Origin: DATESN01 sp035270785 | GTDB taxonomy: Bacteria > Bacillota > Clostridia > Lachnospirales > Lachnospiraceae | Length of the DNA stretch: 8,008 bases | NCBI GenBank assembly: GCA_035270785.1 | Contig: DATESN010000084.1 | Location: 1 to 8,008 of the forward strand | Direction: 5' to 3' | Part shown: piece after piece, positions 1 to 5,801 of the stretch | Layout of the letters: the number at the start of each line of letters is the position of its first letter | How positions within the stretch are numbered: position 1 is the first letter of the stretch | Program-made: the position numbers and the translations under genes | Notes under the pieces: generated by a model | Databases searched by the model: none | Told to the model about the DNA's origin: nothing | Seen by the model: only the letters and a program-made list of their open reading frames with translations

Positions 1-121
1 GTATAGAGGGAATATCCCTTTATTCTTTACCAAAAGGCTTATTAAAGTGATTTAAATTTAAAAATTGATATAGAGCCATTTTTAACGCTAAAATCAAAAT
101 TCCAATCAAATAAACGGTTGA

Positions 122-586
122 TTTTTCAGCAGCTTCGGTTCTACAGGATTACCCAAAGCAGTAGAAGTAACACGGAAGGGACTTGCAAATTTTGTGTATT
201 CAATCCCCTTATTTATTAATTTTTGTAAAGGACAAAGTATTTTATGTAATACAAGTAGTACTTTTGATATTTTTTTTCTTGAATCCGTTCTTGCATTACA
301 TCAGGGTTTGTGTGTTTTTTTATCTGCGGAGGATGAGAGAACAAATCCGAGAAAAATAGGTGACTTAATTAAAAATAATTCCATTGATATTATTCAGATG
401 ACTCCTTCTTATATGAAATTGTTATATATTAACGATGAAGAGTTGGGATGTCTTTCTTCTGTAAAAACCATTCTTGTTGGTATTATGGAAGTTGCAAAAA
501 AAGCCAAGATGGATGAGAAGAAAGCTCAAAGGATTGCTGATGAGATTAGAGAGATTGTATATAGGGATTTGAAGGAATATTTGTAA
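122..586 (+). pseudogene. Adenylation-domain (NRPS / AMP-binding) fragment fused to an unrelated C-terminal tail
   Basis: The frame opens after a TGA at 119-121 and reads FGSTGLPKAVEVTRKGLANF. This is the phosphate-binding A3 signature of the AMP-binding superfamily, with Ala where Gly usually follows the Lys. It continues through an A-domain-like stretch (TFDIFFLE, then IIQMTPSYMKLL, then VKTILVG) that ends near base 481. An intact A domain would go on with GGE and about 250 more residues. Here it switches to a charged helical segment (IMEVAKKAKMDEKKAQRIAD and on to a TAA at 584-586) that does not look like an A domain. The whole N-terminal part of the domain and any carrier or condensation domains are missing. 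A GTG at 194 permits a 130-residue product, but there is no convincing ribosome binding site. I read this as a deletion-fusion remnant. What the tail came from is unknown. Confidence 0.7.
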
Positions 587-601
587 TAATTCAAAAAGTA
601 A

Positions 602-760
602 TTAAAATCCGGCAATGAAGAATTTATAATAGAAATGTAGCAAATTGTCTATTAAGTTTTTAGCAATTGCCAAATCTTTATGATGATTCATGAAATCATA
701 CCCAAAAAGGTACTTGCCACAACGGGGACACATCGATTCTGTAGAGTCATGGAGAATCAC
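602..760 (-). pseudogene. Short zinc-knuckle (CPRCG) ORF, probable fragment
   Basis: A 52-codon minus-strand frame begins at a GTG (758-760) just after an in-frame TAG. It contains MCPRCGKYLFGYDFMNHHKD, a CPxCG zinc-knuckle-like pair followed by a His-His pair, then a hydrophobic/aromatic tail ending in FFIAGF. A second CxxC pair, needed for a normal zinc ribbon, is absent. The His-His pair could supply the other ligands. Neither the GTG nor the internal ATG has a ribosome binding site. It is most likely the C-terminal remnant of a longer gene, but a genuine small protein cannot be excluded. I do not recognise the family. Confidence 0.3.
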
Positions 761-900
761 GAATATCTAAAAAAGCATTTCAGATGTCTATTTTAAAGTG
801 GCATAAAGTTAATTTTGTAATGAGGCGTTTATAAGAAAATAATGGTATTATAGGAATAAACAACAAGAACGGTTGAATTATGTACAAAAGAATAACATCT

Positions 901-980
901 AGGAGGGGGATACAATGCTGCACTTAGCTATCTGTGAAGATCACAAAGATCGGATTGAAGCCAAAAAGAAAAAGTCCTAA
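901..980 (+). pseudogene. Truncated LytTR-type response regulator start
   Basis: A strong AGGAGGGGG ribosome binding site (901-909) precedes an ATG at 915 encoding MLHLAICEDHKDRIE. This matches the first beta strand and acidic pocket (ICED) of receiver domains in the AgrA/LytR (LytTR) family of response regulators. After about 15 codons the frame runs into Lys codons (AKKKKS) and stops at 978-980, inside the upstream arm of the terminator hairpin. The phosphorylation-site Asp, the rest of the receiver and the LytTR DNA-binding domain are all gone. The likely history is an internal deletion joining the gene start to a terminator. A 21-residue leader peptide is a less likely alternative. Confidence 0.55.
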
Positions 981-1018
981 GACGTATGAATGAATCATAC
1001 AGTCCTAGAACTTTTTTT
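969..1018. terminator. Bidirectional intrinsic terminator
   Basis: A long imperfect hairpin has outer arms AAAAAGTCCTAAGAC (969-983) and GTCCTAGAACTTTTT (1002-1016). The inner stem GTATGA/TCATAC has a five-base loop, with one bulged A and two mismatches. The plus strand ends in a run of seven T. The minus strand ends in TTTTTCTTTTT. It can therefore terminate the truncated plus-strand gene and, more importantly, the minus-strand glutamate dehydrogenase whose stop lies about 50 bases away. Confidence 0.8.
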
Positions 1019-1070
1019 GTACTATGTCATGTTTTGGGTCGCTATAAAAAACTGTAATAAATAATTAAAA

Positions 1071-2357
1071 TTAAATCCAACCGCGAAGTTTAACGGCATC
1101 GGCAACACGGTTTATTGCAATTACATATGCCGCATCACGCATATAAAGATTTTTATCCTGTGATAGTTTGTGTACAGCTTGGAAGGCACTGGTCATTTTT
1201 TGATCAAGTTTATCTAATACTTCTTCTTTTGGCCAGAAATAATTCATGTTGCATTGAACCTGCTCAAAATAACTACAGGTAACTCCACCTGCATTGCAAA
1301 GGAAATCAGGGATAAGATAAATGTTTTTGGCCTTAATAATCTCATCACTATCCGGTGTAGTAGGTCCATTAGCACCTTCACATATTACCTTTACCTTTTC
1401 GCTAATTTTAGCTAGCTTTGGAGGTGTTATTTGATTCTCTAGTGCACATGGAAGAAGAATATCAACCTCCTGCGCAATCCATTCTTCGCCATCTAATAAT
1501 TCATAGCCTAAGTCTATAGCTTTTTGTTTATTAATAGTACCAAAAGAGTTCTTTATAGATACCAATTGGTCAACATCTATACCCTTTAAGTTACGATAGG
1601 TGTACGCTTTTTTATCTTCATTATCCCAGCATGAAATTGCAAGGATTTTTCCACCCATATTCGTATAAAGGCGGGCAGCGTATTCAGCAACATTACCAAA
1701 TCCTTGTACACTTGCAGTAGTAGTAGCAATATTAATATTCATTGTTTTAAGAGCTTCTCTTAATGTATAAATGACTCCGTATCCAGTTGCTTCCGTTCGG
1801 CCTAGAGAACCACCCATTCCAACAGGCTTGCCGGTTATAGTTCCAGGGTAATGGCCACCATGAATCATCTCAAATTCATCCATCATCCATAACATATGCT
1901 GACCATTAGTCATAACATCGGGAGCAGGTATATCGATGAAGGGTCCCATTACCTTTGCCAATTGTCTAACATACCCACGACAAAGTCTTTCCTGTTCGGC
2001 TAAAGACATATTACGTGGATCACATATGATTCCACCCTTTGCGCCTCCTAAAGGAATATCAACAACAGCACATTTCCAAGTCATCCACAAGGATAATGCG
2101 CGGATCGTATCAACGGTCTCCTGAGGATGAAAGCGTATTCCACCTTTTGCAGGTCCTCTTGCATCATTATGCTGGATACGATAACCATTAAAGACCTTTG
2201 TTGTTCCATCATCCATCTTTACTGGAATAGTTACATGAAATTCACGACTTGGTTGCCTAAGTAATTCACGGGTTGATTGATCTAAATCAATCAGATTGGC
2301 TACACTGTCAAACTGTGTTTGAGCCGTAACATATGGATTGTAGGTTTTATTCTCCAT
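1071..2357 (-). CDS. gluD: NAD(P)-dependent glutamate dehydrogenase (Glu/Leu/Phe/Val dehydrogenase family)
   Basis: This cytoplasmic enzyme, hexameric in its family, interconverts glutamate with 2-oxoglutarate plus ammonium. The protein has 428 residues, the usual length of the RocG/GudB/clostridial GluD group. Visible motifs are KGGIRFHP (Lys71) and MTWKCA (Lys95), the substrate carboxylate-binding lysines by family analogy. IPLGGAKGGI carries the catalytic lysine, Lys107. PAPDVMTN carries the catalytic Asp147. GKPVGMGGSLGRTEATGYG is the entry to the dinucleotide domain, and VQGFGNVAEYAA (about 217-228) is the GxGxxA nucleotide-binding turn. CEGANGPTTPDSDEI and IPDFLCNAGGVTCSYFE are also conserved. 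A GTGAGG ribosome binding site lies upstream of the ATG. Cofactor preference is not certain from sequence. It is transcribed alone from a consensus promoter and ended by the hairpin at 969-1018. rocG, gudB or gdhA are equally used names for this family. Confidence 0.96.
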   Translation of the reverse strand: MENKTYNPYVTAQTQFDSVANLIDLDQSTRELLRQPSREFHVTIPVKMDDGTTKVFNGYRIQHNDARGPAKGGIRFHPQETVDTIRALSLWMTWKCAVVDIPLGGAKGGIICDPRNMSLAEQERLCRGYVRQLAKVMGPFIDIPAPDVMTNGQHMLWMMDEFEMIHGGHYPGTITGKPVGMGGSLGRTEATGYGVIYTLREALKTMNINIATTTASVQGFGNVAEYAARLYTNMGGKILAISCWDNEDKKAYTYRNLKGIDVDQLVSIKNSFGTINKQKAIDLGYELLDGEEWIAQEVDILLPCALENQITPPKLAKISEKVKVICEGANGPTTPDSDEIIKAKNIYLIPDFLCNAGGVTCSYFEQVQCNMNYFWPKEEVLDKLDQKMTSAFQAVHKLSQDKNLYMRDAAYVIAINRVADAVKLRGWI

Positions 2358-2366
2358 TTTTAATAC

Positions 2367-2451
2367 CTCACTTTTATTATTGTATTAAAATCACCTACTG
2401 CTATGCAGTAATGTGTTGAAATATGGTTTAATTATACTCTATAAAAGTGAG
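2367..2451 (-). promoter_or_regulatory. Leader inverted repeats of glutamate dehydrogenase
   Basis: A perfect 11-base inverted repeat, CTCACTTTTAT (2367-2377) and ATAAAAGTGAG (2441-2451), has one arm covering the ribosome binding site and the other in the -35/-10 spacer. Between them lies a compact hairpin, TACTGC-TAT-GCAGTA (2396-2410), within the transcribed leader. The spacer arm would not be transcribed from the predicted start. Pairing in RNA would need an upstream start. Otherwise the arms could act as DNA operator sites. Function is unproven. Confidence 0.35.
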
Positions 2452-2458
2452 ATGTCAA
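2431..2458 (-). promoter_or_regulatory. Consensus sigma-A promoter of glutamate dehydrogenase
   Basis: On the minus strand a perfect TTGACA -35 (complement of 2453-2458) and a perfect TATAAT -10 (complement of 2431-2436) are separated by 16 bases. The predicted start is near 2424, leaving a leader of about 67 bases before the ATG. Two consensus hexamers suggest strong constitutive expression unless the leader is regulated. Confidence 0.85.
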
Positions 2459-2644
2459 GAATTTGCTTAAGCTAGATCACCGTTTTTTTGACTAACAAAA
2501 TCTGCCAAAGCTAATCCACGGGTCATATTTGAGGAGCCGGAAGATGAAGGATATCTTGTGAGGTTAGCAAGAAAAGAAATCAGCTTTTTAGTAATTGCAC
2601 TTTACTTCATAAGATTTACTTTAAAGCTATTAAAGAAAAGTATA
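2459..2644. other. Intergenic stretch with overlapping remnant-like open frames
   Basis: This lies between the glutamate dehydrogenase promoter and the end of the Crp/Fnr gene. Both strands stay open without usable starts. On the minus strand, 2467-2601 reads 44 residues including LTRYPSSSGSSNMTRGLALA and ending NGDLA before a TAA, which has the look of a protein C-terminus. On the plus strand, 2492-2650 reads 52 residues including FEEPEDEGYLVRLARKEISF and a hydrophobic tail. Neither has a ribosome binding site, and I recognise neither. One is probably the decayed end of a lost gene. No clear terminator for the Crp/Fnr gene is visible here. Confidence 0.3.
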
Positions 2645-3292
2645 TTATAATATTGTAATTGATTTGCTATCATATTCAATTAAACCATCATTACGCATTT
2701 TGGATAATTCGCGAGATAAGGAAGTTCGTTGAACCCCAATTTTGTCGGCCAGTGTTTGTTTTGTCATATTTAATATTATCTTATTGGATTTTTGATGTTT
2801 ACTTTCGTATTCCAAAAACCCGAGAACACACTCACGAATGGTTTTATTTACATAGTGCTTGATTTTATCTCCAAGTATAAAAGTGTGATCAGCTATGAAT
2901 TCCAAGTAAGATTTTAGAATAACTGGTGATCTGGATAATAGATTGAAGAGAAGATCTTTTTCTATTTCTAAAATAACACTTTCTTCAGGAGTTGTTGTTG
3001 TCATTGGATAATAAGGGTTTTTTGAAAATATTAAATTCCCACCCAAAATATCATCTTTATAAAATTCAGCAATAGTTAATAGATTACCTGATTCATCAAT
3101 TCGTGCAATAACTACTTTTCCAGTAAGAATTATTTCAAGTTTGAAGCAGCTGTCGCCTTCAAAATGTACAATACTGTTTTTGGCGTAAGTTTGGACTTTG
3201 AAAGTACCATTTGCCAAATGATGTCTTATGTTTTCAGGGGATAAAGTACTTAACAAGGTAGTATTTTCAATAAAGCTTTGATATGGATTCAT
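2645..3292 (-). CDS. Crp/Fnr-family transcriptional regulator
   Basis: A 215-residue cytoplasmic DNA-binding regulator. Residues ~10-130 form the cyclic-nucleotide-binding-like beta barrel (HFEGDSCFKLEIILTGKVVI at about 43-62, then GNLLTIAEFYKDDILGGNL). The dimerisation helix spans about 125-150. A Crp-type winged helix-turn-helix follows at 177-208 (TKQTLADKIGVQRTSLSREL, then KMRNDGLIEYD). There are only two cysteines (49 and 155), so it lacks the four-Cys iron-sulfur site of canonical FNR. The effector is unknown; redox, NO or a small ligand are possibilities for the family. The ATG follows an AGGAGG at an unusually short three-base spacing. It is divergent from the ferredoxin/NapH-like unit, with a perfect palindrome between them, so self-control and control of that unit are likely. 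Confidence 0.92.
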   Translation of the reverse strand: MNPYQSFIENTTLLSTLSPENIRHHLANGTFKVQTYAKNSIVHFEGDSCFKLEIILTGKVVIARIDESGNLLTIAEFYKDDILGGNLIFSKNPYYPMTTTTPEESVILEIEKDLLFNLLSRSPVILKSYLEFIADHTFILGDKIKHYVNKTIRECVLGFLEYESKHQKSNKIILNMTKQTLADKIGVQRTSLSRELSKMRNDGLIEYDSKSITIL

Positions 3293-3306
3293 AAACCTCC
3301 TATATA

Positions 3307-3320
3307 GTTACCATGGTAAC
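3307..3320. promoter_or_regulatory. Perfect palindrome GTTACCATGGTAAC, candidate Crp/Fnr operator
   Basis: This 14-base perfect palindrome lies in the divergent intergenic region next to the Crp/Fnr gene. Relative to the predicted minus-strand start near 3326 it covers about +6 to +19, a blocking position. Relative to a plus-strand start near 3355 its centre is at about -41.5, the classic class II activator position of Crp/Fnr proteins, where the -35 hexamer is poor. Dimeric Crp/Fnr proteins bind palindromes of this kind. The specific pairing is inferred from position and symmetry. Confidence 0.6.
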
Positions 3321-3332
3321 GCTTTATTTACC

Positions 3333-3361
3333 ACTATACAAGTATAATAGTAATAAATCAA
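3333..3361 (-). promoter_or_regulatory. Promoter of the Crp/Fnr regulator gene
   Basis: On the minus strand, TTGATT (complement of 3356-3361) and TATAGT (complement of 3333-3338) are spaced by 17 bases. The predicted start lies just upstream of the palindrome at 3307-3320, consistent with autorepression. Confidence 0.55.
3343..3348 (+). promoter_or_regulatory. TATAAT -10 element for the ferredoxin/NapH-like unit
   Basis: A perfect plus-strand TATAAT lacks a recognisable TTGACA at the right distance. The palindrome 3307-3320 sits where an activator would substitute for the -35. It overlaps the minus-strand promoter of the Crp/Fnr gene. The resulting leader to the NapH-like ATG would be about 207 bases and contains the broken ferredoxin-like gene. 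Confidence 0.45.
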
Positions 3362-3381
3362 GCAAATGGGAGGTATTGTAA

Positions 3382-3565
3382 TATTTCTCCTTAAAAATTT
3401 GTCTTTGTGCAAAAACGCTATCGGTATATTACGCGATGAAGAATAATAAAGCATTTATAAAGCAGATTCCAAAAGAATGAAATGAAAAAAATAGTAGAAA
3501 TGGTTGAAAGATGTCCAGTGAATGTAATTGTATTTAACAGGGCAGTGGAGGAGGAAAGCATATGA
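3382..3565 (+). pseudogene. Frameshifted ferredoxin-like gene upstream of the NapH-like gene
   Basis: Two adjacent frames read as one protein. From 3382 to the TGA at 3478-3480 the frame gives CAKTLSVYYAMKNNKAFIKQ then IPKE. The next frame, open to 3565, gives MKKIVEMVERCPVNVIVFNR then AVEEESI. Removing one A from the AAAA run at 3471-3474 joins them through IPKNEMKK. The result resembles the second half of single-cluster ferredoxins, which end in a helix followed by CPVxAI. The N-terminal CxxCxxC signature is not intact, so decay is not limited to the frameshift. The downstream piece ends in an ATGA overlap with the NapH-like start (3562-3565), the mark of translational coupling. An ATG at 3482 would yield a 27-residue peptide with no good ribosome binding site. 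Loss of the gene, or a homopolymer sequencing error, are both possible. Confidence 0.5.
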
Positions 3566-4185
3566 AGTATGTAACGACAGGGATCAGAGTTCTATCTTTA
3601 GGATTATTTATGTTTTTGATTTTGAATGGTAAAATGATACTATGGCTTGGTATTTTTGCAATTAGTCTTTTATTTGCAGTATTTTTTGGAAGAATCTATT
3701 GCGGTTATGTCTGTCCTATGAATACGGTTATGGGACCAATCCAATGGATTTCAAAAAAATTAAAATTTCAAACAAAAGCGGTGCCTAAATGGCTTCTTTC
3801 GGGTAAAGTCTCATGGATTGCGCTGTTTGTAAGTATTGTTATTATGCTAGCATCAAAGAAAATAGCGCAAGTGAACATCCCAATATTAATGATTTGGCTT
3901 GTAATATCTGTATTAGTAACATTAAGGTATCGTACATATGTATTTCACAATCTTATATGTCCATTTGGAGTATTACAAAAAGTTTTTGGTAAGTATGCGA
4001 AGTATTCAAAATTAGTAAATCATGATGCTTGTGTTGGATGTAAACTTTGTGAAAAGACATGCCCTACTGAGGCAATTGTGGTGGAGGATAATAAAAAGGC
4101 AAGTATTAATACTGCTTTGTGTCTGCAATGTACAAATTGTCAGCAGGTATGTCCAAAGAATGCGATCCATTACAAAAAGAGGTGA
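3562..4185 (+). CDS. NapH-like membrane 4Fe-4S protein
   Basis: A 207-residue integral membrane electron-transfer protein of the NapH/NosR/CcoG-like group. Hydrophobic segments lie at about 8-22, 26-43, 84-97 and 105-121. Two membrane-flanking Cys motifs typical of the group are present: YCGYVCP (Cys47, Cys51) and LICPFG (Cys133). The C-terminal part is a two-cluster bacterial ferredoxin domain, CVGCKLCEKTCP (157-168) and CLQCTNCQQVCP (187-198), predicted to bind two 4Fe-4S clusters. A GGAGGAGG ribosome binding site lies 7 bases before the ATG, inside the end of the upstream ferredoxin-like frame. Its partner oxidoreductase is not in this window; no periplasmic nitrate reductase genes are present, so the Nap name indicates family only. 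A terminator follows 45 bases after the stop. Position and palindrome suggest control by the adjacent Crp/Fnr protein. Confidence 0.9.
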   Translation: MKYVTTGIRVLSLGLFMFLILNGKMILWLGIFAISLLFAVFFGRIYCGYVCPMNTVMGPIQWISKKLKFQTKAVPKWLLSGKVSWIALFVSIVIMLASKKIAQVNIPILMIWLVISVLVTLRYRTYVFHNLICPFGVLQKVFGKYAKYSKLVNHDACVGCKLCEKTCPTEAIVVEDNKKASINTALCLQCTNCQQVCPKNAIHYKKR

Positions 4186-4230
4186 CAATACCCAGAATAA
4201 TAGCAAGCAGTAGTTGAGGTTATCTAATAC

Positions 4231-4286
4231 ATGTGCCTTCTGCAATAGAACGTTTCAATGCGTCTATTATAGAGGGCATATTTTTT
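4231..4286 (+). terminator. Intrinsic terminator after the NapH-like gene
   Basis: A stem of about 19 pairs, ATGTGCCTTCTGCAATAGA (4231-4249) against TCTATTATAGAGGGCATAT (4263-4281), has one C/A mismatch and a few G-U wobbles. It is followed by TTTTTT. It ends the first redox unit and shows that any reading of the next gene from the GTG at 4233 would begin inside a terminator. Confidence 0.8.
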
Positions 4287-4298
4287 GATATTATTTAT

Positions 4299-4334
4299 TT
4301 GACATATAAAGACAATATGTTAAACTCTAGTTTA
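4299..4334 (+). promoter_or_regulatory. Promoter and operator-like repeat of the C-GCAxxG-C-C gene
   Basis: A perfect TTGACA (4299-4304) is followed after 16 bases by TAAACT (4321-4326), a four-of-six -10. The -10 is itself the left arm of an inverted repeat, TAAACT-CT-AGTTTA (4321-4334), placed where a repressor would block initiation. The predicted start is near 4333, well downstream of the GTG at 4233. Confidence 0.6.
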
Positions 4335-4388
4335 GAACATATGCTAATAATGAAAAAGAAAACTATGATTAAAGGAAAGAAAACGAAA

Positions 4389-4892
4389 ATGAATTGTAAA
4401 GAAGAATCAAAAGATGCTATTATTATTAACTTTAATAAAGTTACAAGTTATTCGGAAAAGGCTATGGAGTTGTTTAAAAATGGATATAACTGTTCGCAAT
4501 CCGTGTTTTTAGCATTTTGTGATATTTATAAAATGGATTATGAGACAGCACTAAGAATTAGTTCGTCATTTGGTGCAGGGATGGGAAGACTCAGAGAAGT
4601 TTGTGGTGCGGTTACAGGTATGTTTATGGTAGCCGGAATGCTTTATGGATATACGGATCCCAAAGATCACTTTTCAAAAACAGAACATTATAAAAGAATT
4701 CAGTTTCTGGCAAATGAGTTTGATACAGAAAATCATTCCATTATTTGTAGAGAATTATTAGGTCTTGGAAAAGGAAAAGACAGTCCAGTGCCAGAACTTA
4801 GAACAGCAGAATATTATAAAAAAAGACCATGCGTAGAATTAGTAGGAATGGCAGCGAACATAATGGAAAAATACATTGAAGAAAATAAGTAA
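4389..4892 (+). CDS. C-GCAxxG-C-C family protein (probable redox protein)
   Basis: A 167-residue soluble protein of the family named for its spaced cysteines. Cys35 lies in NGYNCSQSVFLAF, Cys72 in REVCGAVTGMFM (the GCAxxG-like core, here CGAVTG), Cys120 in IICRELLG and Cys148 in RPCVELVG. The glycine-rich SSSFGAGMGRL (58-68) and the helical spacing also fit. The family is thought to have a redox or metal-linked role; its biochemistry is not established. The start at 4389 is chosen because AAAGGAAAG lies about 9 bases upstream and because promoter and terminator signals exclude the GTG at 4233. In-frame ATGs at 4350 and 4365 remain possible. It has its own promoter and is followed after 29 bases by a metallo-beta-lactamase-fold gene, so the two are probably co-transcribed. 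Confidence 0.88.
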   Translation: MNCKEESKDAIIINFNKVTSYSEKAMELFKNGYNCSQSVFLAFCDIYKMDYETALRISSSFGAGMGRLREVCGAVTGMFMVAGMLYGYTDPKDHFSKTEHYKRIQFLANEFDTENHSIICRELLGLGKGKDSPVPELRTAEYYKKRPCVELVGMAANIMEKYIEENK

Positions 4893-4921
4893 CTAGTATA
4901 AATAGAAAGAAGAAGATAAAT

Positions 4922-5728
4922 ATGTTACTGAAAGTACTTGTGGACAACAATACTTATATTGATCAATATTATCTTGGAGAACCTGCGGTATGTTATTATC
5001 TTGAGGATGAAGAGGAGAGGATTCTATTTGATGTAGGGTACTCAGATGTTTTTATTCATAATGCAAAAAAAATGGGGATAAATATAAGTGATGTTTCTAA
5101 AATTATATGTTCCCATGGTCATAATGATCATATTGGAGGCTTTTCATATTTTGGAAAAGAATATGGATTGCAGAAAAAAACTGTAATAGCACACCCGGAA
5201 ACTTTTAATAAGAAAATATATGAAGGTGAAGAAATTGGGTCGTTATATTCAACAGAAGAAATGAAAAAGAAATGTAAATTAAAACTATCCAAGGATACCA
5301 TTTGTGTTACTAAAAATATAGTTTTCCTGGGAGAAATACCTAATTATTTTAATTTTGAAAAGCGAAATAATATTGGAGAAAAGATTAAGGATGGTATAAA
5401 TGAAAAAGATTTTCTCATAGATGATACCGCAATTGTATACAAAACATCAAAAGGGATTTTTATTATTACAGGTTGTGCCCATAGCGGGATATGCAATATT
5501 ATTGAACATGCAAAAAGAGTTTGTAAAGAAAATCGTGTAATCGGTGTACTTGGTGGTTTTCATTTATTCGAGGTAGATGAACGGCTAAATAAAACAATTG
5601 ATTATTTTCAGAAATCAAATATTATAAACTTGTACCCCTGCCATTGTGTATCTTTTGATGTAAAGGTAGAAATTAGTAAATACATAAAGGTAAATGAAGT
5701 TGGTGTTGGTTTGAAAATTGAAATATAA
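4922..5728 (+). CDS. Metallo-beta-lactamase-fold metal-dependent hydrolase
   Basis: A 268-residue cytoplasmic MBL-fold protein with no signal peptide. The metal-binding signature is SHGHNDHIGG (His65, His67, Asp69, His70). Further candidate ligands are His187 in TGCAHSGI and His214 or His241 in GGFHLFE and PCHCVS. The overall pattern (LFDVGYSD early, GCAHSGI, LGGFHL, then PCHC) resembles the COG1237 group, often annotated as related to a dihydropterin-ribofuranosylaminobenzene phosphate synthase. That name should not be taken as its function here. It is co-oriented with the C-GCAxxG-C-C gene 29 bases upstream and has only a weak purine-rich ribosome binding site (AGAAAGAAGAAG). The substrate is unknown. 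Cys-rich positions near the active site (Cys185, Cys240, Cys242) fit the redox neighbourhood but prove nothing. Confidence 0.87.
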   Translation: MLLKVLVDNNTYIDQYYLGEPAVCYYLEDEEERILFDVGYSDVFIHNAKKMGINISDVSKIICSHGHNDHIGGFSYFGKEYGLQKKTVIAHPETFNKKIYEGEEIGSLYSTEEMKKKCKLKLSKDTICVTKNIVFLGEIPNYFNFEKRNNIGEKIKDGINEKDFLIDDTAIVYKTSKGIFIITGCAHSGICNIIEHAKRVCKENRVIGVLGGFHLFEVDERLNKTIDYFQKSNIINLYPCHCVSFDVKVEISKYIKVNEVGVGLKIEI

Positions 5729-5755
5729 GAGCACAAATTAAATAAGCAGCTAAGC

Positions 5756-5793
5756 AAAAGTCAGTCAATGAATTAACATAGGCTGACTTTTTT
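5756..5793 (+). terminator. Intrinsic terminator after the MBL-fold gene
   Basis: The stem AAAAGTCAGTC (5756-5766) pairs with GGCTGACTTTT (5781-5791) with one G-U pair and a 14-base loop, and is followed by a T run. It closes the C-GCAxxG/MBL unit. Confidence 0.85.
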
Positions 5794-5801
5794 GTGGATC
5801 A

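Larger units (their letters stand above)
587..1070. other. Degenerate intergenic region with gene fragments
   Basis: These 484 bases between the A-domain remnant and the glutamate dehydrogenase gene hold no intact gene. They contain a short minus-strand CPRCG ORF (602-760), a truncated response-regulator start with a strong ribosome binding site (901-980), and a bidirectional terminator hairpin (969-1018). No RNA gene, repeat array or transposase is visible. The mix of fragments from unrelated families suggests successive deletions at the edge of an accessory region. Confidence 0.6.

Noticed and set aside
7..19. Small hairpin AGGGA-ATA-TCCCT at the window start
   Set aside because: It is only five pairs with a three-base loop and no clean T run, too weak to call a terminator.
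1936..2124. Plus-strand open frame of 62 codons inside the glutamate dehydrogenase gene
   Set aside because: It lies wholly antisense to a strongly conserved coding region (PLGGAKGG and neighbours), has no ribosome binding site and resembles no family.
1122..2335. Further CATATG hexamers within the glutamate dehydrogenase gene
   Set aside because: They lack the AGTT/ATAATG flanks and are explained by coding sequence. They show that the hexamer alone is not evidence for an operator.
2659..2862. Plus-strand frame antisense to the helix-turn-helix end of the Crp/Fnr gene
   Set aside because: It is fully explained as a shadow of the regulator and has no start signals.
4012..4245. Frames on both strands overlapping the ferredoxin domain of the NapH-like gene
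   Set aside because: The CxxCxxCxxxCP motifs fix the true frame. The alternatives have no ribosome binding site, and one runs into the terminator.
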